64,000 bases of DNA. Origin: AWTP1-13 sp963775835 (GTDB lineage Bacteria > Pseudomonadota > Alphaproteobacteria > Rhizobiales > Hyphomicrobiaceae). Of the stretch, positions 9,280 to 16,847 are shown one piece after another. The notes below the pieces were generated by a model that was not told the DNA's origin, searched no databases, and saw only the letters and a list, made by a program, of their open reading frames with translations. Within the stretch, counting starts at the first letter, position 1. Every line of letters begins with the position of its first letter. The stretch is taken from assembly GCA_963775835.1 (NCBI GenBank), contig CAVZKV010000015.1, positions 124,001 through 188,000 on the forward strand. The letters run 5' to 3'. Position numbers and translations under genes: made by a program.

Positions 9280-9537
9280 TTAGCCTTTTTCTCCACAATC
9301 TTCTTGTTGTTTGACTGAAACGGCAATGGTTGCGACGGCACCGATCAAGCTGAGGCCGCCCGCCATCAGCCAGTAACCGAACGCATGGCCGAAGCGCTGC
9401 ACCAGCAGCACTGATATGGTAGCCAAGGCAAATCCGAGCGCGATCACGAACGGGAGTGCGATCGACGCCCGGTCTACATATTTGAGGACGAGGCCGGTTG
9501 CCGCCCGCTTAGCTTGTTTTATGAGGCCGGCAAACAC
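9280..9537 (-). CDS. Small membrane protein, two transmembrane helices
   Basis: This 85-residue protein has an amphipathic, basic N-terminus (KQAKRAA) and then two hydrophobic helices at about 27-48 and 54-74, with a short charged tail. I recognise no catalytic family. Proteins of this shape are frequent in Rhizobiales, next to YqjD-like genes. The start is GTG at 9537, chosen because AAAGGAGAAG stands directly before it. It lies 23 bases downstream of the broken YqjD-like gene at 9561-9829, and the two were probably one operon acting at the inner membrane. Function unknown. Confidence 0.6.
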   Translation of the reverse strand: MFAGLIKQAKRAATGLVLKYVDRASIALPFVIALGFALATISVLLVQRFGHAFGYWLMAGGLSLIGAVATIAVSVKQQEDCGEKG

Positions 9538-9560
9538 GGTCTTCTCCTTTCGTCCGGGGG

Positions 9561-9829
9561 TTATGACTTCCAGATCGCGCCGATGACAAAGCCAACGACG
9601 GCGGCCATCGCCAATGTGATCATTGGCTGATCTTACAAAGATGTGTCGAGTGCGCGCTTCATGTTTCCCGACACTTGCTGCATGCGTTCACCGGCCTCGC
9701 GGCCTTGTTCGGCGAGACGAGTGGCGATGCCCTCGGTCTGGTTGGCAACCCTGCTGAACTGCTCGGTTTGCTTTGTCTTTCAGATTCGAGATCTGGTCTG
9801 ATGCGTGACCGTCGGAAACTCTTGGCCAT
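9561..9829 (-). pseudogene. YqjD/ElaB/DUF883-like membrane-anchored protein, broken by in-frame stops
   Basis: One minus-strand frame reads as a helical protein (ANQTEGIATRLAEQGREAG, then ERMQQVSGNMKRALDTSL). After a TAA at 9633-9635 it continues as DQPMITLAMAAVVGFVIGA and closes with the typical IWKS tail. The TAA sits exactly where these proteins usually have a lysine (KDQP), a one-base change from AAA. A second stop (TGA, 9780-9782) interrupts the N-terminal part, whose only ATG (9829) is in another frame. The normal product is a coiled coil with one glycine-rich transmembrane helix, thought to tether to the inner membrane. Either the gene is dead or the sequence has errors. Confidence 0.6.
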
Positions 9830-10122
9830 GGCTGTGCTCCGTGAGGACTGTCCTGATTTCAGGAACGCCACGGCGCTGCGTTGGTTCAGGCGGCGGGCTC
9901 CACCCTCGGCCTCGCGTCCATTGGCTTTGTGTGCTGCTCGCGTGTTTGGCCGCAAGGCGCTTGCGCTCTCGCGTTAGGCGTGCCACCCCAAGATTTTTCA
10001 TGACGCCACATTTCCCAGCAATCGCGGGCTGCCAGTCGTTGGCATGTGATGCGGTGCTGCTGTGGGGCGAGGAGGCTACGCACGGACAGACGATGCTGGG
10101 CCGTGGGTAACGAGCGGCAGGG
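9830..10122. other. Intergenic, no gene seen
   Basis: No motif-bearing frame. It lies between the YqjD-like remnant and the terminator at 10123. Confidence 0.4.
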
Positions 10123-10150
10123 AAGAAAAACAGACCCCGCCGAGGCGGGG
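10123..10150 (-). terminator. Rho-independent terminator
   Basis: CCCCGCC at 10135-10141 pairs with GGCGGGG at 10144-10150. On the minus strand the stem is followed by TCTGTTTTTCTT. It lies 50 bases past the stop of the small membrane-protein gene at 10200-10526 and would end that transcript. Confidence 0.85.
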
Positions 10151-10199
10151 TTGGAGACAAAGACTGGAGACTGCAAACTCTGATTATGGCTTTCTCTTA

Positions 10200-10526
10200 T
10201 TATGGCTTTGTCGCAGGCGCTGGAGCAGTTGAAGGTTTTGTCTGTGGTGCCGCATTCATATTTGATCCTGGACGCGCCAACTCGGTTGTTGTCGGTGCAT
10301 GTTCAGTCGTCCTTGCTCCCGGCACGCTCGCACGATCGCTTGCAAAGAGTAGCCAGGCGCCGATGGCGATGAGCGCCGCAATGATAAGTAGTGGGAGCAC
10401 ATTCCAGTCACCCTCTTCGGTCCGAGTAGCCCGGTCCCAGGCTGTCCTGTTGCGGGGGGCACCAAGTCGATCGGTTGGTGGGTCGTCGCTGGTTGGCGGG
10501 AGATCATTTCTGGGTCTCTGATCCAT
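10200..10526 (-). CDS. Single-pass membrane protein with Pro/Thr-rich tail (paralogue of 54713-55042)
   Basis: This 108-residue protein has an N-terminal hydrophilic part opening with MDQRP and containing TRTEEGDWN. One transmembrane helix follows at about 46-66 (LPLLIIAALIAIGAWLLF). The C-terminal tail is rich in Pro, Thr and Ala and ends APAPATKP. It aligns along its full length with the protein at 54713-55042. An upstream ATG at 10562 is in frame, but 10526 matches the paralogue's start. The orientation suggests a cytoplasmic N-terminus and a periplasmic tail. Function unknown. It is followed by a strong terminator and may be co-transcribed with 10546-10797. Confidence 0.72.
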   Translation of the reverse strand: MDQRPRNDLPPTSDDPPTDRLGAPRNRTAWDRATRTEEGDWNVLPLLIIAALIAIGAWLLFASDRASVPGARTTEHAPTTTELARPGSNMNAAPQTKPSTAPAPATKP

Positions 10527-10545
10527 CTCACTCTCTTTCAACCGC

Positions 10546-10797
10546 TCACCGGGATTGCTCATTGCTGCTACCCTGCTCCGCCGCGACTGACGTTGCCGCT
10601 CCAGGACGCGCGCTCTTCGCGCCTGCCGGCTCGGCGACTTCGAAGCTCGGGCTTAGGAAGAAAAACGTAAGCAGACATGTCGCCGCCAGGCTGACCAGGA
10701 TCGGCAAGAACGCCCAAAGTAAATCGTCGCCGCCTGTGCGCGAGAGTTTTTCGTGGTCGGAAGCCGGAACGTCCATCGAATGCATATCGCTGTTCAT
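10546..10797 (-). CDS. Small single-pass membrane protein, hypothetical
   Basis: This 83-residue frame has a hydrophilic N-terminus, one strong hydrophobic helix at about 27-49 (LLWAFLPILVSLAATCLLTF), and an Ala/Ser-rich tail. Its stop lies just upstream of the next gene's start, which suggests an operon with 10200-10526. No family is recognised and no strong ribosome site is visible, so it may be spurious or start a few codons later (M5 or M8). Confidence 0.45.
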   Translation of the reverse strand: MNSDMHSMDVPASDHEKLSRTGGDDLLWAFLPILVSLAATCLLTFFFLSPSFEVAEPAGAKSARPGAATSVAAEQGSSNEQSR

Positions 10798-11286
10798 GCC
10801 GAGGAAACTTGTGCTCCATCAGAAGGTTCCGACTTGCCCCTTTAAATGCTGTGTTAACGCCGGGCCCTGCTGCCGTTGGAAGGACATTGCGACGGTAGCA
10901 AACCATACGAAGCCGACTTGGTTCGTTGGGTGTTGAAATCCAAACCGCCTCGATATGTGGAGGCGCCTTTGCATCGGCGACCGAGGCACTGCGAGCCGCC
11001 AGCGAGGATGCACCGCCGATGACGAGGAGGAGATATTTACGCCGTAGAGACGCGGAGGAGTTACGGCTGCATCACGCGATGAATCTGAGGATCTGGTTCG
11101 CTCAGACGCCGGAAGAGTCTGCATAGCCGTGTCGCGCGTTTCAGCGCATTAAGGCGCCGCCTGCATCGTAGCGGCCTCAATGACCAGGATGCTTAAGAGG
11201 ACTTGAGGAGCATGAAGTGTGGCGATCATTCGTATTTCGGGCTGGTGAACGGCCGCCGCGATCGGCTCGGTAGGGGCAAGCGGACC
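10798..11286. other. Intergenic, no gene seen
   Basis: Short frames of about 100 codons occur on the minus strand but look random. No repeats or hairpins stand out. Confidence 0.4.
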
Positions 11287-11865
11287 TCAGTCCGGCAACT
11301 TGTTTGGGTCGATCATTGTCGTGACCGGTCCAGCGCAAGGAACGATCGGCGCTTTCGCACTTCCTTTAAAGGCTACCGTTCTGCCGTTCCATTCCATGTG
11401 AGGTCTGTCCTTCATGCCGAACGGAAAATGTATGCCCAAGTGAGGGTTCTTCTTCGCGAAATCTTGCATGCATTCATATTCAGCCTTTGTACCCGCACCA
11501 GCGCGCACATCGATCGCCCATCCATAGAAGTGGCGTGACGGTTTGGAACGTGAACACGGTCCTTTTTCTCCGGCGCAGACGCAGGTCTGCTCCTGCAGTG
11601 TGCGGTGCGCGGATGTAACCGTCACCGCGCCGTGTGTTTCAACAAAGGCTCTAAGGAATACGGCAGCTGCCTCTAGCAATGGACGTTTGAGACGCTCGAT
11701 ATTTTTTTCCTCGTACGTTCTGCAATCGTATTTTAAGGTTGGTGCCTGCTGCTCCAGGCCCTTAATGAAGGAGATTGCGGTCGTCGGCTTCAGGAGCGTA
11801 TCGTCTGCGAGCGCACCTTCTACGGCGAAGCTGACTAGAATAACCAAGGCAATAGTCGACCGCAC
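11287..11865 (-). CDS. Secreted peptidase M15-type protein (D-Ala-D-Ala carboxypeptidase-like)
   Basis: This 192-residue protein starts with a signal peptide (RSTIALVILVSFAVEGALA). It then has the M15/VanY zinc-site signatures: S-R-H-F-Y-G-W-A-I-D (SxHxxGxAxD) and H-M-E-W near the C-terminus, preceded by TSAHRTLQEQ. These residues bind zinc and catalyse cleavage of D-Ala-D-Ala or similar peptidoglycan peptides in the periplasm. The start GTG at 11865 was chosen because GGGAGGGGGG precedes it and the signal peptide begins there. The frame is open further upstream, to 12066, but that part has no coding character. Four or more Cys residues (CRTYEE, CVCAGEKGPC) may form disulfides. Confidence 0.78.
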   Translation of the reverse strand: MRSTIALVILVSFAVEGALADDTLLKPTTAISFIKGLEQQAPTLKYDCRTYEEKNIERLKRPLLEAAAVFLRAFVETHGAVTVTSAHRTLQEQTCVCAGEKGPCSRSKPSRHFYGWAIDVRAGAGTKAEYECMQDFAKKNPHLGIHFPFGMKDRPHMEWNGRTVAFKGSAKAPIVPCAGPVTTMIDPNKLPD

Positions 11866-12493
11866 GGCTTCCCCCCTCCCCGATCGGCCGTCGCATTGCC
11901 AAAATGCGGCGTGCCAAGTCTTTTGTGCGTCGGAGTTTGGCCGATACCGGCGGCAAGAGCAATCTTCGCCGAGACCCCACCAAGCTAGCGCGGTTAGACC
12001 TTTGTCCTTCAATCCCGCGCATCGAGCCAGTAAATGGCGGGCGCCGCCGCTCGGTTTTCCGATCAAACGGCATCGGGTCGATCGGCAGCCGTTGCACGTT
12101 CAGATGTTGGCATCCGCGCCTTTGCGGCAGGAAAGTCGCTCAACCGTGTGGTCCGGGCCGGTGGTCGCCCGGCTCGCTAATTCCCGTTGACTATGCTAGG
12201 CTTATGCGTGGCTAAGCGAGCAACACCAACGACTTTCGTTGTCGAACACACGAACTGCGGCCGGTCAGTCCGGGCTGGGTCCGACCGTGTTTTATTCGTC
12301 ACCCAACGCCATCGTTCAGCAAGAAAGGGAAAGTTAGCGGTCGTCGTATCGGACGGCGAGCCGGTCACTGCGGGAAACCGATATTCGCGCCCGTATTGGA
12401 TTCGTTGCTGACGTCTTGCGCCCGCGTCGCACCATCCGGGCCAAGGCGGCCGCCGCAGGATCGGGTACCAGCGCGCCGCTACAAGGAGCCTTC
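11866..12493. other. Intergenic, no gene seen
   Basis: The divergent spacer between the M15-type gene and the coiled-coil gene. Only short shadow frames were found. Confidence 0.4.
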
Positions 12494-12721
12494 ATGGATC
12501 TCCAATACGAGCTCGGCCGCGTCGCCCAGGTCAACCAGGACATTGAGGCGGCGAACGCGCGTATAGCCGAACTTGCGTCGGAGGCGAGCAAGCTCGAGCG
12601 CATTGGACAAGATGTTAGTGAAATCAAAGCCACGTTGAGGCGTTGTCACGCAATGGTGGACCATATGGTCCGCGAGAGGGACAAACTCACCTTGATGATT
12701 GCGAAAGTGCTTCTGCAATAA
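12494..12721 (+). CDS. Small coiled-coil protein, hypothetical
   Basis: This 75-residue, mostly charged helical protein has heptad-like repeats across most of its length (ELGRVAQVNQDIEAANARI, then ELASEASKLERIGQDVSEI). It likely forms a coiled-coil oligomer in the cytosol. The start at 12494 follows AAGGAGCCTTC, a good ribosome site; the frame is open upstream but looks random. I do not recognise the family. Confidence 0.62.
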   Translation: MDLQYELGRVAQVNQDIEAANARIAELASEASKLERIGQDVSEIKATLRRCHAMVDHMVRERDKLTLMIAKVLLQ

Positions 12722-12809
12722 GCTTGCGGCGGGCTGTAGATCCACCCTTGTCGGTCTAAGCACGAGGCGGAAAAAGTCGTGCGCACCCAAGCAATGCTCG
12801 CAACAATTT

Positions 12810-12986
12810 TCACTTATCCTTATCACCCTTGGCACGTAGCTCTGCACGCTCGGCCAACCGCTCGTAGGATTGCGCGACCCCGAGCATCGTGCGCTTCGCA
12901 ACGGGATCGGTCATGCCGTTGGCGATTGCGCGCGCTTCGGCAGCACGCTGCTGCCAGCTCTCGGGGTTGTTCAGCAGATCCGACAT
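12810..12986 (-). CDS. Short helical protein, hypothetical (58 residues)
   Basis: The minus strand encodes MSDLLNNPESWQQRAAEARA, continues through an AKRTMLGVAQSYERLAERAE segment, and ends GDKDK. This resembles a widespread Rhizobiales short-protein pattern (an NPxxWxxRAxEAR opening, then DPxAxxxMLxxAxxYxxLAxRAE). That motif conservation supports a real gene despite its size. It is predicted to be all helical and cytosolic. No strong ribosome site was seen before the ATG. Function unknown. It is convergent with the coiled-coil gene at 12494. Confidence 0.62.
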   Translation of the reverse strand: MSDLLNNPESWQQRAAEARAIANGMTDPVAKRTMLGVAQSYERLAERAELRAKGDKDK

Positions 12987-13549
12987 TCGGCACCTGAAGC
13001 ACCGTATCCCGTTTAAATTTTCACGGCTTGCGGAGACGAACCATTCGCGCCTCTTTCAGTCATGATCTTGCAAGTTGCGCCAGATCCTTGCGCATCAAAG
13101 GCCCCTTCGTGGCCGAGCGCCGCACAATCTCAGGGGCATATGTGCCCAGAGTGTGGGGAGACCAAAAAGCAACGATGATGCGTTGAGTTCGTTGCATGAA
13201 AAGATGGTAATCTGGTCGAGGTACGGCGCGTTCTTTTTAACGTCCGCTTGCGCATTGGGCTGTGACTGGCTTCACAGGGGATGAATGGTCACTCGCAACG
13301 CTTCTTTGCGTAGCCCGGCGCGTCTTCGCCCGGGAGAGACTGCAGCACGCATGCCTGCTGGATTGGCATCCATTGTCTGCCCAGGGAGTCGAGCCGTCGG
13401 CACAACTTGAGCTACGTCGCTCACGGCGAATTCCTCACAGGCCTCGCGTGATGAACCGCGTCTAAACATGCGCTTCAAGCAGCATTCACTCCCGCCATGG
13501 CAATCTCGGTCATCAAGGAAGGTTGGTCCTTCATCGCGTGGAGATAACG
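12987..13549. other. Intergenic, no gene seen
   Basis: No frame with a motif or ribosome site. It includes the upstream region of the secreted protein gene at 13550. Confidence 0.4.
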
Positions 13550-13900
13550 ATGAAACTCTCTGTCTTGTTAGTTGGGTCCAGCGTGCTGGTCGCCACCGCG
13601 GCGCCCAGTTTCGCGCATGACTGGTATTCGGGGCGAGACATCGATGCCCGGCAGGAATGGCAAAGGGATCGCATTCAACGTGCGCGTCGTTCCGGCGAGC
13701 TGACCGGGCACGAGTACCGAAGTCTGATGTCCGAACAGCGTCGTATCACGGAGATCGAGCGGCGCGCCAAGTCCGATGGAGTGTTGACTTGGCGTGAACG
13801 CGACGCCATTCGCGGCGCGCAACACGAAGCTGGACGCCATATCTACCGCGAGGCGCATGACCGCCAAGGTTCGTGGTGGCGCCGTTGGCGCTCCTACTAA
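13550..13900 (+). CDS. Secreted basic helical protein, hypothetical
   Basis: This 116-residue protein has a clear signal peptide (KLSVLLVGSSVLVATAAPSFA). The mature part is rich in Arg and Glu, with two similar helical segments: RIQRARRSGELTGHEYRSL and, later, RAKSDGVLTWRERDAIRGAQ. The [GS]xLTxxE pattern is typical of small periplasmic proteins in Bradyrhizobium relatives whose role is unknown. The start at 13550 was chosen for the signal peptide; GGAGATAACG precedes it. It is likely periplasmic and monocistronic. Confidence 0.7.
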   Translation: MKLSVLLVGSSVLVATAAPSFAHDWYSGRDIDARQEWQRDRIQRARRSGELTGHEYRSLMSEQRRITEIERRAKSDGVLTWRERDAIRGAQHEAGRHIYREAHDRQGSWWRRWRSY

Positions 13901-14632
13901 CCGGTCAAAGAAGGGTTTCAAAGAGCGTGCCATTCGGTTCGTATTCACGCTGCAACCGCCACTGAGACGAGCGGACTGGCGCTACGTAACTATGGCGCTC
14001 AGCTATACGAACTCACGATCGCACGGACCAATCGTCAAGTTGCCTTACCCAACCGTGCCGTGCTCAGCATTGACCACGCAGGTGTGCAACGCTCGGAGGT
14101 AGCGGCAATCGCCTCCGCGCCAAGCGCGGTATTGGACCCGTTGCGATGGGCAAAAGGCGCACCGCTTTCAGGTCTCGACGTCAGCGCAGTCCTCCTGGTC
14201 CGCGTCACTCAGCTGAGCCTCCGCCAATTTGTTTCGCGCGCTTTGACTGCCCGAGCGTCCTTGGCGAGATTGCCGGCGATATCAGCCTACGCATTGTCGA
14301 ATGCCTGGTTGAGGGTGGCCAACGCATCTGGTCAGTGTAGTCCATTGCTGCCAACGGGAGCGGGCGATGTCATGACATTGTCCCGACCTACTGCAGGCGA
14401 GAAGGCCGGATGTCCATTCATCGGCGGATGGGCCCTGATTGGCCCCATTGCCGCACTTTTCAACCAAAATCCTGTGACGCCGTCCCTTTAAAGAGAGAGC
14501 GCGCGCTCTTTCGCAGCGTTGCCATGACCACTATCTGCACAGCCAATGGAAAACATTGAACCGCGGCGCTGTGATCGGCCGTTACCATTTCGGCTCGCTA
14601 AAGTGGATCGGCATTACAAATCGGGGGGCAGC
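13901..14632. other. Intergenic, no gene supported
   Basis: A minus-strand stretch near 14200-14320 reads LNQAFDNA, a stop, then ADIAGNLAKDARAVKARE. It could be a decayed helical protein, but nothing further supports it. A plus-strand frame at 14060-14491 has no motif. Confidence 0.35.
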
Positions 14633-15680
14633 ATGAGACGCTTAGTGATGTTTGTCTTAACTGGCTTGTTTGTGGCGCCTGCTGCACTGGTGGCGCAAAC
14701 GGCACCATGTCGGATCGTGACGATAACCGGGTCGCAGGGTGGTCCCGGTTTGTGCAATGGTCTTGCCGGATCCGGAACGTTGGTGCGTTATGGCGACGAA
14801 AGTGACAAATGCAACGGCCGTGCGGCTGCAGTTCGATACCGGTCGTGGCACCCGCCTCCGGCTGTCGCAAGTGGGTGTGCAGCCTGAGCAGCTCACCGCC
14901 ATCTTCTTCACTCACATGCATTCCGATCACGTTGAAGGCTTCATCGATATTATGCAATTGCGTTGGCATAACGTAGGCGCAAAACTGGATGTGGTGCGTA
15001 GTGCCGATGCCGTCTCGCCCTTAGGCCATACCGTGAGCTGCAAGAAGTTCACTGCCCATATCGGTGACACTCTCTTTCACACCGGTGAGATTGCTCAGCG
15101 CGTAACGGAGGATAAAAGGCGGCCGTCCGGCGGGCCAGCGGAGCTTACCAACGTCATCACCTTCGAGCCTGGCGAGGACCCGCAATCGGTTTGGACATTG
15201 GGCGAAGTGCGGGTGCAGGCAATTCGTTCTACCCACATGCCCGGCCATGCCTCCTATCGCGTGGATACACCTGCTGGCAGTGTGGTCATCGGCGGTGACG
15301 CCGGAAACGATAAATCCGTGCCTCCGCGCGACTACTCAACCTCTGATCAACTTGAGAAATTAGCCAAGGCCGCCGATGTCATGGTGCACTCAGTCATCCA
15401 TCCCATCATGGCTCCCGACACGGGCGGCGGCTTTGCAGCCCCAGTGTATAATCGTCTCAGCACGGTGGGCGATCTGGGGGCGATGGCCCGGCGGGCGGGC
15501 GTCAAGCATCTCATGCTTACACACATGATTCCGCCGCTCGGAGCCGACCAACTGGGGCGATACAAATTGCCTGCGGTGCTGACCGAAGCCGACTATCGCA
15601 AACCGGTCGAGGCCTCCGGCTTCCAGGGAAGCATTGTGGTGGGGACTGATCTTGCGAGCGTGCATCTGCCGTCGAACTGA
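14633..15680 (+). pseudogene. Secreted MBL-fold metallo-hydrolase, single-base frameshift
   Basis: The gene opens at 14633 after GGGGGG with a signal peptide (RRLVMFVLTGLFVAPAALVA) and reads to GDESDKCN. One extra G at 14816-14817 then shifts the frame. Removing it restores CNAVRLQFDTGRGTRL and an open frame to 15680. The zinc motif is THMHSDHVEG (HxHxDH), with further metal ligands near STHMPGHAS and IGGDAGND and a late His in MLTHMIPP. The intact protein would be about 349 residues, a periplasmic beta-lactamase-superfamily hydrolase like RNase Z/arylsulfatase relatives. Either a recent pseudogene or a sequencing error. Confidence 0.75.
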
Positions 15681-15897
15681 AAGAGGTTTGCGCCCGGTAT
15701 CAGCCTGCTAGGCAACCAGCGTGACGAGCGCATCTGAAGAATCTCCGCCAACAGACTGCCTCGCCGCCACTGTGGAGATTGCGAAAAACCTGCCTTCTTG
15801 CTGTGAAGGCGCAACGGTGTCCAGATCGAATGATACGGTTGATTGCGAGAAACGGACCGAGGAGGGTCCCAAGCCGGCGTGCCGGAGGAGGTGACGC

Positions 15898-16365
15898 GTG
15901 AGTAGCTCCGCTCTCGAACAGGCCAAGATACAAGCCCAGGTCTTGGTTCCTCTCATCAAGGTGCTTCAGGCGGAATTGGGCGAGGAACGAGCGAACGCAC
16001 TTGTCCGCAAAGCTCTCGGCGGTGTGTATCGTCGCCTCGGCGAACAGTGGTTGCAGACAAAAGGCTCCAGGAACGTGGGAGAAGGCATGGCGTCGGCGTT
16101 TGCGGCATTCGCCAAAGGTGACGCCCTCGACTACAGTGTCCGCGCGCAGTCGCAAGAGACCTATGAGATCGATGTCACGAGATGCCGGTACGCACAGTTC
16201 TATCAGGCGTTGGGTGAGCCAGAGCTTGGATTCTTGCTCGTTTGTAGCTCGGACTTCCCGTTCGCCGAGGGTTTTGACCCCGACCTAACGCTCACGCGCT
16301 CACAGACCATCATGCAGGGCGCGAGCCATTGCGATTTTCGCTACAGACGGCGAAAAGACGGGTAA
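15898..16365 (+). CDS. L-2-amino-thiazoline-4-carboxylic acid hydrolase family protein
   Basis: This 155-residue protein resembles the ATC hydrolase family (PF14196), with an N-terminal helical bundle followed by YEIDVTRCRYAQFYQALGEP. The conserved core is the Cys-containing TRCRYAQFY and, later, FLLVCSSDFPFAEGFDPDL and the terminal HCDFRYR. The founding enzyme opens a thiazoline ring on the way to L-cysteine, but most members are uncharacterised. It starts with GTG at 15898 after a GGAGGAGGTGACGC site. Cytosolic, and not visibly part of an operon. Confidence 0.75.
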   Translation: MSSSALEQAKIQAQVLVPLIKVLQAELGEERANALVRKALGGVYRRLGEQWLQTKGSRNVGEGMASAFAAFAKGDALDYSVRAQSQETYEIDVTRCRYAQFYQALGEPELGFLLVCSSDFPFAEGFDPDLTLTRSQTIMQGASHCDFRYRRRKDG

Positions 16366-16479
16366 TCCCATTGGTGTCAAAACTGCGCCTGCAAAAGACG
16401 CCCCTGCCACGCAGAAAGGCCTCTAAACCCGGTGAAAATCGCGTTCAGAAAATGTCTGCCTCCAGCCGATACCGTCTTT

Positions 16480-16698
16480 TTAGGCCGAGAGTCTGGCCGC
16501 GGCCGTCAGCAAAGAGAGCCCCTCAACGGCGGAGGCTGCAAGCAACGCATCCGTGGCCCCGGCAGTTCGGCGATGGCTAGACAATAAGTCGAAAAGCACG
16601 CGATCGCTGCCATTGCGGCCTTGAACCAGCGGGTAAAAATGACCTTGCTGAGGCGGGCGGCGCGGCAGGGACCGGCACCCAAGCGACCTTAATGTCAT
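16480..16698 (-). CDS. Hypothetical short protein, weak
   Basis: A 72-codon minus-strand frame opens at 16698 with a good site (GAGGAGAGCCA). It reads TLRSLGCRSLPRRPPQQ and later LLSSHRRTAGATDALLAAS. No family or structural feature is recognised. The ribosome site is the only support. The surrounding 16366-16847 is otherwise without a visible gene. Confidence 0.25.
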   Translation of the reverse strand: MTLRSLGCRSLPRRPPQQGHFYPLVQGRNGSDRVLFDLLSSHRRTAGATDALLAASAVEGLSLLTAAARLSA

Positions 16699-16847
16699 TG
16701 GCTCTCCTCGTTTTTGCGGGGTTATAGCGGGCCGCTTGCGAGCGGCCGCGAGGGGAACTAAAAACATCCCCTTCGGCAACGGACCGAGGCCGGTCCGAAC
16801 TTCCGACTGCCAAAAACGCTTGCTGCCGGAGTGGATGTCGCCGACCG

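Noticed and set aside
10819..11124. 101-codon minus-strand frame
   Set aside because: No motif or ribosome site; Ser/Arg-rich random-looking product.
14060..14491. 143-codon plus-strand open frame
   Set aside because: No ribosome site, no motif, composition unlike the window's genes; probably a chance frame in non-coding GC-rich DNA.
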